Shown: positions 21,355-28,229 of the stretch, one piece after another | Layout: each line of letters starts with the position of its first letter | How positions within the stretch are numbered: the stretch's first letter is position 1 | From: Planctomycetaceae bacterium | Lineage (GTDB): Bacteria > Planctomycetota > Planctomycetia > Planctomycetales > Planctomycetaceae | Assembly (NCBI GenBank): GCA_021732995.1 | Contig: JAKFWA010000124.1 | Span: 1-38,205, forward strand | Length of the DNA stretch: 38,205 bases | Reading direction: 5' to 3' | Program-made: the position numbers and the translations under genes | Notes under the pieces: generated by a model | What the model was told of the DNA's origin: nothing | Seen by the model: the letters and a program-made list of their open reading frames with translations, nothing else | Database searches by the model: none

Positions 21355-23184
21355 ATGTCGAGCAATCAGCTCTTTGCGAAGAAGAAGTTGAAGGACTTGT
21401 TGGACGAAATGGCCGGAGATCACCGGCTGAAGCGAGTCCTCGGACCGGTCACTCTAACCAGCCTCGGCGTAGGCGCTGTGATTGGCGCTGGAATTTTCGT
21501 AGCGACGGGAGCTGCGGCCCACAACACCGCCGGCCCGGCGCTAATGATCTCTTACGTAGTTGCGGGACTTACCTGCATCTTCGCAGCTCTCTGCTACGCC
21601 GAGTTCGCTTCGATGGCGCCGGTTGCAGGCAGTGCCTATACCTATGCCTATACCACGATGGGCGAATTGTTCGCCTGGATTATCGGCTGGGACCTGGTCC
21701 TTGAATATGCCGTGGGCGCATCAGCCGTGGCCAATGGCTGGTCAGGCTATCTGCAGAAGATCTTGCCCAAGATTGGAATCACGCTGCCGTTCTTGATATC
21801 CGGCGCACCAACGAATTACGACCAGGGCTACATATTACCCAACGTCGTTGCCCAGTATGCGCGAGCTGACGTGGCGTCTGCGGTCTTTGAAGGCACAACC
21901 GCATCTGCGAGCGATGCGGCGCCATTGAAGATCACGCAGAAAGCCATGAAGACCACACATCATGATGGCACCGAGGCACCTGCCATGTGGGCCGATGGCC
22001 AACAACGCGCTGCCAACGGAGTCTTCTGGGTTTTCAGCGTGGAGAAGGAGAATTCCGACAAATCAAAGTCGAGCCACACGGTCGTGTTGGGCCCAGTGGG
22101 TGATACTGCCGTCGAGTCGAAGCTCACGAATCACCAGCGTGCCTTAGTAAATCTACCTGCAATTCTCATCACGATAATTGTCACGCTGATCCTCGTTAAA
22201 GGCATTTCTGAAAGCGCAAATTTCAATGCGGCGATGGTGCTTGTAAAAGTCGCGGCGGTTCTGTTCGTGATCTTTGTCGGCATGCACTACATCAATTCAG
22301 ACAACTGGGAGCCGTTCGCCCCCTATGGCTGGACTGGCCTGAGCTTCTTCGGTCACCCCATCATGGGTCAGACGAACCAGTCGGGAGAACCCGTCGGCAT
22401 GCTGGCCGGTGCAGCTATCATTTTCTTTGCCTATATCGGATTTGACTCTGTTTCGACGCACGCCGAAGAGGCAAAGAATCCACAGCGGGACGTGCCCATT
22501 GGAATCGTGGCATCGTTGTTGATTTGCACGGTGTTGTATGTCGCGGTGGTGGCCGTGCTCACAGGTATGGTCAAGTTTGACAAGATTGATGTGAACGCTG
22601 GCGTTTCCAGCGCGTTCGAACACATCGGACTCGGGTGGGCGGAAAACATCATCGCGGCCGCTGGCGTGGCCGGAATCACGTCAGTGCTCTTGGTGATGAT
22701 GCTGAGCGCTCCACGTGTCTTCCTCGCGATGGCTCGCGATGGTTTGGTCCCGAAGAAGTTCTTCGCTGACGTACATCCCAAGTACCAAACGCCCTGGAAG
22801 AGCACAATTCTCATTGGCGCTTTCGTGTCACTGTTAGCAGGGTTCTTGCCGATCGATGCGCTCTTGCACTTAACAAACATTGGGACTTTGTTTGCGTTCG
22901 TCATCGTGTGCGGAGCGGTTTTGATTATGCGAAAGACGAACCCAGAAGCGGCGCGTCCATTCCGCTGTCCGTTCGTGCCAGTTATTCCCGTCCTGGGCAT
23001 CCTGGCATGCCTGATGCTGATGTTCTCTTTGCCAGCAGCCAACTGGTATCGCTTGATCGCCTGGCTGGCTCTCGGCCTCGTGATCTACTTCTGCTACGGA
23101 CGCAAGCACAGCGTGCTGGGGCATGAGCTGCGAGCTCAACTCGCGGCTCATGGAGCAACCCCGTCAGGTTCCTTGAAGGAATAA
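21355..23184 (+). CDS. APC-family amino acid permease (cationic amino acid transporter-like)
   Basis: A 609-residue membrane protein starting at the ATG at 21355 (GTGGAGA upstream); the open frame reaches back to 21304. The first helix block LTSLGVGAVIGAGIFVATG and the sequence FFAYIGFDSVSTHAEEAKNPQRDVPIGI are diagnostic of the CAT/YfnA branch of APC transporters. Residues about 148-265 form an unusually long hydrophilic insertion between the early membrane helices, probably facing outside, rich in charged and small residues. The C-terminal half has the usual helices and ends in a short charged tail. Likely function: proton-coupled amino acid uptake; the substrate cannot be told. It is followed by a hairpin and then ung. 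Confidence 0.92.
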   Translation: MSSNQLFAKKKLKDLLDEMAGDHRLKRVLGPVTLTSLGVGAVIGAGIFVATGAAAHNTAGPALMISYVVAGLTCIFAALCYAEFASMAPVAGSAYTYAYTTMGELFAWIIGWDLVLEYAVGASAVANGWSGYLQKILPKIGITLPFLISGAPTNYDQGYILPNVVAQYARADVASAVFEGTTASASDAAPLKITQKAMKTTHHDGTEAPAMWADGQQRAANGVFWVFSVEKENSDKSKSSHTVVLGPVGDTAVESKLTNHQRALVNLPAILITIIVTLILVKGISESANFNAAMVLVKVAAVLFVIFVGMHYINSDNWEPFAPYGWTGLSFFGHPIMGQTNQSGEPVGMLAGAAIIFFAYIGFDSVSTHAEEAKNPQRDVPIGIVASLLICTVLYVAVVAVLTGMVKFDKIDVNAGVSSAFEHIGLGWAENIIAAAGVAGITSVLLVMMLSAPRVFLAMARDGLVPKKFFADVHPKYQTPWKSTILIGAFVSLLAGFLPIDALLHLTNIGTLFAFVIVCGAVLIMRKTNPEAARPFRCPFVPVIPVLGILACLMLMFSLPAANWYRLIAWLALGLVIYFCYGRKHSVLGHELRAQLAAHGATPSGSLKE

Positions 23185-23204
23185 GCAGACTGACAGCAGG
23201 TGCG

Positions 23205-23242
23205 AGCTTGAGTGGGCCGGATGCGTTCGGCCTACTCAAGCT
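23205..23242. repeat. 15-bp hairpin with GGCCTAC edge, downstream of permease
   Basis: The arms 23205-23219 and 23228-23242 pair over 15 bp (one G.T) around an 8-nt loop. The hairpin begins 20 nt after the permease stop, where a terminator is expected, but no T run follows on either strand. Its inner part (GGCCG...CGGCCTAC) resembles the CCTAC-edged palindromes found at 31-35 kb, so it may be another dispersed 3'-end repeat of the same general design. Confidence 0.6.
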
Positions 23243-23281
23243 AATCAAGACGGTGTCCCGGGATCGGTGCATAGGTCATCA

Positions 23282-23962
23282 ATGGCGTCCTCTCTTCCAT
23301 CACTGCCACCATCCTGGAAGACGGTACTGGCCGGCGAGGTCAACCAACCGTATTACGCCAAGCTGGAGGAGTTCGTGGCCGAGGAGCGGGCGACGCACGA
23401 AGTGTTTCCGCTCGACGAGGACGTCTTCTCAGCTTTGAACCATACTCCGTTTGAAGAAGTCAACGCATTGCTACTGGGGCAGGATCCGTATCACGATAAC
23501 GGACAAGCTCACGGTTTGTGTTTTTCGGTGAAGCCGGGCATCAAGCCACCACCATCGCTGGTAAACATCTTCAAGGAATTGAAGACCGATCTCGGCTGCA
23601 CGATCCCTAACAACGGATATCTGATGCCGTGGGCAGACCAGGGGATTTTGATGCTCAACGCCGTGCTGACGGTGCGGGCGCACGAAGCGAATTCGCACAA
23701 AGGCCGCGGCTGGGAACAGTTCACGGATGCGATCATTCGCAAGGTGAATGATCGACCGCACGTCGTCTTCCTGTTGTGGGGCGCGTACGCCCAGAAAAAG
23801 ACGGCATTGATCGACACCACTCGCCATACCATCATCGCGTGTGCTCACCCGTCGCCTTTGTCAGCTCGAAAGTTCTTTGGGAGCCGACCGTTTTCTCAAG
23901 CGAACGCCGCGTTAAATGCTCACGGCCAGCCCGAGATCAACTGGCAGATTCCCAATCTTTGA
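23282..23962 (+). CDS. ung: Uracil-DNA glycosylase, family 1
   Basis: Ung removes uracil from DNA to start base excision repair in the cytoplasm. The 226-residue protein has the family-1 signatures: water-activating motif GQDPYH with catalytic D68, the continuing GQAHGLCFSV, NAVLTVRAHEANSHKGRGWE, and the DNA-intercalation motif HPSPLSA with H189. The expected length is about 220-230. The ATG at 23282 is chosen; a GTG at 23267 is in frame but would add only five residues. It is flanked by two amino acid permeases with no functional link, so it looks like an independent housekeeping gene. Confidence 0.97.
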   Translation: MASSLPSLPPSWKTVLAGEVNQPYYAKLEEFVAEERATHEVFPLDEDVFSALNHTPFEEVNALLLGQDPYHDNGQAHGLCFSVKPGIKPPPSLVNIFKELKTDLGCTIPNNGYLMPWADQGILMLNAVLTVRAHEANSHKGRGWEQFTDAIIRKVNDRPHVVFLLWGAYAQKKTALIDTTRHTIIACAHPSPLSARKFFGSRPFSQANAALNAHGQPEINWQIPNL

Positions 23963-24006
23963 AATGCTGCAACTGAGACGTCCCGAGATCGCGTAAAGGA
24001 ATTGCG

Positions 24007-25692
24007 ATGAGCAATCAAAGTCCCGCAGACAGTCAGTCCACGGCGAGTTTTCAGCAACGGCTGGGACTGTTTGACGCCACAATGCTCGTCGCGGGATCAA
24101 TGATCGGTTCGGGCATCTTCATCGTGTCCGCGGACATTTCGCGCGATGTCGGTTCGACAGGCTGGCTGATGCTGGTGTGGATCCTCACTGGAGTGATGAC
24201 CATCATCGGAGCCCTCAGCTACGCCGAGCTGGCCGCCATGATGCCGCACGCCGGCGGGCAGTACGTCTACCTGCGCGAATCCTTCAGCCCGCTGTGGGGC
24301 TTTCTGTATGGCTGGACGGTGTTCCTCGTCATTCAAACCGGTTCTATCGCGGCGGTTGCAGTCGCGTTTGCCAAGTTTCTCGGCGTGCTCATTCCGGCGT
24401 TAGGGACCGATCAAATCCTGCTGCGAATCAGTGATCTCAACATCTCCATTCAGGGCACGCTTCCGTGGATGTCTGAACCGTTGACGTTCTTTGAACGCAA
24501 AGAATTCACCATCTCATCGGGTCAATTGGTAGCGGTTACGGTCATCGCCCTGCTGACATGGCTCAACACACGAGGCGTCGATCATGGTCGCAAGGTACAG
24601 AACGTCTTCACGATCGCCAAAACGGTGGGCTTGGTGTTGCTGATTGGTCTAGGGCTCACTGTTGGTGCCAACTGGGAAACATGGAACGCGAACTGGACCG
24701 ATACATGGTCCGGCATCTTCATAACTCCTAGAACGAAGGCGATTTCGCTGCTGGGCGTGAATTCACCGGCAATGGCCGCAGTCATGGTGGTTGGGGCTGC
24801 CATGGTAGGCAGTCTGTTCTCGGCCGATGCCTGGAATAATGTGACTTTCACCGCCGGGGAAACGAAGAACCCGCACCGGAATATTCCACTGAGCCTTGTT
24901 TTTGGGACGGTGCTCGTCATTGGGCTCTACTTGCTCGCGAATCTCGCGTATGTCGCCACGCTGCCCACCCGGCCAGAGAAGTTCGCTGAGCAAATGGAAT
25001 ATGCGGAAAGAGCGCGTGACAACGGGCGAAAAGCTACCCAGGACAGCGCCGATGCAGGTGTAGCATTCACTGAAAAGGAATATGACGACTTCGTCGCCAA
25101 GTTGCGTGAGGAATCGACAGTCCCCGAGCGCGGCATCGCTTTCGCAAACCAAGAGCGCGTTGCGACGGCCGTCCTGGAACAGGTTTCGCCCTCATTGGGA
25201 GCACCCATGATGGCTATTGCCATCATGATTTCGACGTTCGGATGTGTGAACGGCATGATCCTGATGGGAGCCCGCCTGTACTACGCGATGGCGAAAGACC
25301 GCTTGTTCTTTCGGTCGTGCGGGGAACTCAGCATTCACGGTGTTCCCACGATCGGACTCGTCCTGCAGGGGGTTTGGTCCGCGCTGCTCGTGTTTTCGGG
25401 CACGTACGGCGAACTGCTCGACTATGTGATCTTCGCGGCGCTGTTGTTCTACGCACTGACTGTGGCCGGCCTGTTCGTGCTGCGCCGTACCAAACCCGAT
25501 GTCGAAAGGCCTTACCGCACTTGGGGATACCCGATCGTGCCAGCCGTCTACGTGTTGATGTGCGTCGCCGTGATGCTCGATCTGTTGATCGTCAAACCGA
25601 TCTACACCTGGCCCGGCCTGATCATCGTCGCCGCTGGTATTCCGGTCTATTTCTTCTGGAAACGCCGGAGTTTCAAGACGCAGCCAAGCTAA
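24007..25692 (+). CDS. APC-family amino acid permease (LAT-like)
   Basis: A 561-residue membrane protein. The motifs ATMLVAGSMIGSGIFIVSAD, LSYAELAAMMPHAGGQYVYL and, further on, WNNVTFTAGETKNPHRNIPL place it in the LAT/amino acid exchanger-like branch of the APC superfamily, distinct from the CAT-like permease upstream of ung. Residues about 319-390 form a soluble loop with acidic and basic helices between membrane segments, longer than in typical members. AAAGGA lies just before the ATG at 24007. The gene ends 12 nt from the convergent toxin gene. The substrate is an amino acid or amine; the exact one cannot be inferred. Confidence 0.92.
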   Translation: MSNQSPADSQSTASFQQRLGLFDATMLVAGSMIGSGIFIVSADISRDVGSTGWLMLVWILTGVMTIIGALSYAELAAMMPHAGGQYVYLRESFSPLWGFLYGWTVFLVIQTGSIAAVAVAFAKFLGVLIPALGTDQILLRISDLNISIQGTLPWMSEPLTFFERKEFTISSGQLVAVTVIALLTWLNTRGVDHGRKVQNVFTIAKTVGLVLLIGLGLTVGANWETWNANWTDTWSGIFITPRTKAISLLGVNSPAMAAVMVVGAAMVGSLFSADAWNNVTFTAGETKNPHRNIPLSLVFGTVLVIGLYLLANLAYVATLPTRPEKFAEQMEYAERARDNGRKATQDSADAGVAFTEKEYDDFVAKLREESTVPERGIAFANQERVATAVLEQVSPSLGAPMMAIAIMISTFGCVNGMILMGARLYYAMAKDRLFFRSCGELSIHGVPTIGLVLQGVWSALLVFSGTYGELLDYVIFAALLFYALTVAGLFVLRRTKPDVERPYRTWGYPIVPAVYVLMCVAVMLDLLIVKPIYTWPGLIIVAAGIPVYFFWKRRSFKTQPS

Positions 25693-25704
25693 GCCGCGGT
25701 GAAC

Positions 25705-26130
25705 TCAATCAAGCCAGTTTTCTACTCGCAATCCAGGCACACGCTCGAAGTGACGCAGATTCGCAGACAGCCGCAAAGCATCGTGAGCCAGCGCTGTCGC
25801 GGCGATTTTCAGATCCTGAGTACCAATCCGAACACGTAATTGCTTGAGTCGATCGAACTCCGTCAACACGAATTCATCAATGCGGAGAATGTCCCACGCT
25901 CTGTAGTAGTCAATCAACTCGATCAGCCGCTCATAAACCTGCTGCTGATCTCGAACGTCATGCCAGCGATTGAGCGCAGCCAACCAGCCTCTGAGTTGCT
26001 CTTCGACTGTCACCACGCTGACGCAGATCAATTGATCGACAACGCCATCAAGGCGACTTACGAGCTGCTGATAGCAACGATGGTCCGAGTACCGCAAAAC
26101 GGACATGTGATCCGTATCGAGGATGATCAC
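25705..26130 (-). CDS. PIN-domain toxin, VapC-like
   Basis: VapC toxins are Mg-dependent ribonucleases that block translation until bound by their antitoxin. This 141-residue protein has the PIN pattern: MIILDTDHMS with D5, VTVEEQ with E43/E44, and IGTQDLKIAATAL with D106, ending in the familiar ERVPGLRVENW. The fourth acidic residue, normally in a TrNxxDF context, appears to be replaced: SANLRHF has H127 where Asp is usual. The start overlaps the antitoxin stop by 4 nt (ATGA), the classic arrangement. The altered residue could lower activity, but many PIN proteins tolerate variation there. Confidence 0.9.
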   Translation of the reverse strand: MIILDTDHMSVLRYSDHRCYQQLVSRLDGVVDQLICVSVVTVEEQLRGWLAALNRWHDVRDQQQVYERLIELIDYYRAWDILRIDEFVLTEFDRLKQLRVRIGTQDLKIAATALAHDALRLSANLRHFERVPGLRVENWLD

Positions 26131-26336
26131 GACTCGGAATCCTCAGCCCGTTTCCGGTCTTCTTCGCGAAATCGCAAGGCTTCCTCGTCGATCTCTCGCA
26201 TGAGTTCGTCACCGGTGAAACGTCCCAGTGTTTGCCGCCAGTCTTTTCCTTGTGGCTTCGTCTTCTCCAGGAGGAATTTGGCCATCTGCGATTCGAGGAT
26301 ACGTACTCGTTCTTCAAGTTCAGGGGTCGTAGCCAT
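26127..26336 (-). CDS. Antitoxin-like small protein paired with the PIN toxin
   Basis: A 69-residue acidic, helical protein with an N-terminal heptad-like stretch (PELEERVRILESQMAKFLLE) and a C-terminal region rich in Glu/Arg (EIDEEALRFREEDRKR). This is the usual layout of the small partner of PIN toxins, in which the C-terminal part wraps the toxin. The ATG at 26336 follows AGAGGA at about 6 nt. Its stop overlaps the toxin start by 4 nt. No DNA-binding fold (AbrB, RHH) is evident, so it is not possible to say whether it represses its own operon. Confidence 0.82.
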   Translation of the reverse strand: MATTPELEERVRILESQMAKFLLEKTKPQGKDWRQTLGRFTGDELMREIDEEALRFREEDRKRAEDSES

Positions 26337-26435
26337 GCCGTCCTCTCAACCTCAGCGCCGCGTCATCTCTTATGGGTAGCGATCAATCAGACCTCGCTGC
26401 GAACAGTGTGCAACCACGTCGGTGGCGATGCAACC

Positions 26436-26452
26436 GCGCTTCGACGAAGCGC
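26436..26452. promoter_or_regulatory. 17-bp palindrome, candidate operator upstream of the toxin-antitoxin pair
   Basis: GCGCTTCG and CGAAGCGC form perfect 8-bp arms around one central base. The site lies 100 nt upstream of the antitoxin start and 135 nt upstream of the small plus-strand gene, in a 251-nt divergent region (26337-26587) with no other recognisable content. It could be an operator for either side. It could also be a hairpin. Confidence 0.35.
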
Positions 26453-26587
26453 CCTTCGACCGGCGAATCCAAAAACTTCAGAAAAACTCCTCAAGGCCGC
26501 AAGGCTTACCAGCCGATCCTATTTCCACACAAATCTGCTGCTGACGTTCGCTCGGCGGCTTAATCGCACTCACGGAAGGATCGATCG

Positions 26588-26797
26588 ATGAGCCCAGCAC
26601 TTCGCATCTATTCAGAGGACGACACCGACCAGCCAGAGATGATCGCGGTGCCACTGGGCGAAATTCTGGATCCGATCATCAATGCCGCTAAAACCAACCG
26701 AGCGTTCCTCGCCGACTTCGCGGACGACGAACTGCAGATCCCAGCCGATCTCTACGATGTTCTGATGGCGTTCCAACGAGTTCGCGCATCTGCTTGA
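26588..26797 (+). CDS. Small conserved-looking hypothetical protein
   Basis: A 69-residue acidic protein starting at the ATG at 26588 with a good GGAAGGA ribosome site about 8 nt upstream. The composition is protein-like, with a predicted mixed helical core (MIAVPLGEILDPIINAAKTN, then DELQIPADLYDVLMAFQRV). I recognise no family. It stands alone between the toxin-antitoxin pair and the HTH-receiver gene and is followed by a long hairpin that could end its transcript. The function is unknown. Confidence 0.65.
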   Translation: MSPALRIYSEDDTDQPEMIAVPLGEILDPIINAAKTNRAFLADFADDELQIPADLYDVLMAFQRVRASA

Positions 26798-26843
26798 ACG
26801 GCAATCACTTACAAAACAGAACACAAGGCTTACAAAAGCCGAA

Positions 26844-26908
26844 AAGCCCGACGGGAGCAGTGTTGAATCTGGCAAAACGCCATCTTCATCACTGTCGCTG
26901 TCGGGCTT
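26844..26908. terminator. Long imperfect hairpin, probable bidirectional terminator
   Basis: The outer arms 26844-26852 and 26900-26908 (AAGCCCGAC with GTCGGGCTT) pair perfectly. Further in, CAGTG pairs with CACTG, TGAA with TTCA, and TGGC with GCCA around an AAAAC loop, giving an almost continuous stem. T-rich sequence follows on the minus strand (TTTTCGGCTTTTG) and a shorter TTTT on the plus strand. It lies between convergent genes, the small ORF ending at 26797 and the HTH-receiver gene ending at 26985, so it can serve both. Confidence 0.7.
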
Positions 26909-26984
26909 GCTGATTTTCGGGACCGGCTGAAAAGTTGGCCCGCAATTCAGATCTCAATACCGGCGGCCATAATGGCCGAAGTGA

Positions 26985-27569
26985 TTAGCCGTAAACGGGT
27001 TCGAGCAACTGATTAACCTTCGCAACCAGTTCTTCACTGGAGAAAGGGCGACGGAGGACATCGTCAGCACCGGAGCTGCGAACATTCTCAACTTCGCCAC
27101 CGATCGCGGGCGTGTCTGGAGCAACCAGCACGACCTTGACTCGCTCAGAACCGCCCGCCTTGCGGACGAAGTTCACGACGTCTTTGACGCTCAGGCCGGG
27201 AATCTTCAGGTCGAGCAGCATGACCGACGGACGGAACGTGCCCAGCAGCGAGCCGGCATGGAAACCATCCGAGGCAACGCTGGTCTGGAAGCCAGACTGC
27301 TGCAACGTACCTTCGAACTGACGGGCGACATGCGGATCGCTTTCGACGATCAGCACGCGACGATCTTTCTGTGAGAAGTCGTCCGGCACCGGCATGTTGT
27401 TGATGCGGAGGAACTCCAGGAAGTCTTCCACGCTGACGCGGTTGTCGCCGCGGCCAGGCAGTTGGTAAGCCTTCAGGCGGCCACGCTCGATCCAGCGGAT
27501 CACCGTGCGAAAGTTGACGCCGCAATACTTCGCAATTTCACCAGTTGTCAGAATCTGCTTCGGTTGCAT
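26985..27569 (-). CDS. Excisionase-type HTH protein fused to a degenerate response-regulator receiver domain
   Basis: With the ATG at 27569 (GAAGGCGGC upstream) the product is 194 residues. Residues about 6-67 form a MerR/excisionase-like DNA-binding domain (LTTGEIAKYCGVNFRTVIRW, then DNRVSVEDFLEFLR). Residues about 71-192 form a CheY-like receiver. The phosphoacceptor Asp is kept (D120 in VMLLDLKIPG), but the acidic pocket reads E76-S77, the switch Thr is replaced by Val (V149 in VVLVAPD), and the conserved Lys is Arg (R174 in RRPF). Classic phosphorelay switching is therefore doubtful. The HTH at the N-terminus reverses the usual receiver-first order. No histidine kinase is nearby. Other in-frame starts (27596, 27641) only add unlikely residues. 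Confidence 0.9.
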   Translation of the reverse strand: MQPKQILTTGEIAKYCGVNFRTVIRWIERGRLKAYQLPGRGDNRVSVEDFLEFLRINNMPVPDDFSQKDRRVLIVESDPHVARQFEGTLQQSGFQTSVASDGFHAGSLLGTFRPSVMLLDLKIPGLSVKDVVNFVRKAGGSERVKVVLVAPDTPAIGGEVENVRSSGADDVLRRPFSSEELVAKVNQLLEPVYG

Positions 27570-28229
27570 GACTTTGCCGCCTTCAATGTGAGACATACTC
27601 GGACGTCCGCATCTCCGATCGTGCTGCGAACCGCGATGCACCCTGCATCACGATGAGCTGATCCATTCCTTGCCGAACGTCGAGCGTCTCGAAATTCGAG
27701 AGCCCAGAATCCAGGTGTCTAGAGGCAGCAGCCACACCGTGCCGGCTGCCAACAGTGCGAGGTCTCTCGTGAAGGCATTCCAGGAAGGGGTTCCCGACAG
27801 GCAATCATCACCTGCCGAATCCCGTTCACACTGAACTCGCACAGCAAACCTAAGCCACGTCGCAGGGGAGTCAAACAGACTTGGTCCTTGTGTCACACCT
27901 GCGAGCTAAGTCCGCTGAGCTTGCAGGGGTTTGCTCGGATGGTCCGACGTGTTGCATCGTGGAAACGCTGTCCGATTCAAGCTTTGCAATGCGTTCTGAT
28001 GACTTTGTGCCACATGGGTGCGGCCTCCGCGAAACATGCTTCCCTGCGGTGTTGCCGGGCGACAACAATCCCTCACCACCGACCACCAACTCGGCGCCTA
28101 ACCGCCAGTGCCAGATCGCTCCGCTGCCTGTCCGAAGAAGATGATCTGCCGCTGGCGAGTTGCAATTTTGATTGAACGAATCAGAGTGCGCGGTCACGAA
28201 CTGCCCCGCTCTGCTGACTGAGGATGCTC
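27570..28229. other. 660-nt region without a recognised gene
   Basis: This stretch lies between the divergent HTH-receiver and recJ genes. Open frames of 73-108 codons exist on both strands, but none has a convincing start site or protein-like composition. I see no tRNA fold, riboswitch or transposon end. It probably carries the promoters for the two flanking genes. Confidence 0.5.

Noticed and set aside
26232-26591. 119-codon plus-strand open frame across the antitoxin gene and divergent region
   Set aside because: It is antisense to the antitoxin start and has no ribosome site; composition is not protein-like.
27788-27825. Imperfect inverted repeat (GGGTTCCCGACAGG with CCTGCCGAATCCC) in the recJ upstream gap
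   Set aside because: Pairing needs several gaps and mismatches, so it is not distinguishable from chance.
27871-28197. 108-codon minus-strand open frame in the gap before recJ
   Set aside because: Ser/Arg-rich, no convincing ribosome site and no family resemblance; overlapping frames on the other strand look equally weak.
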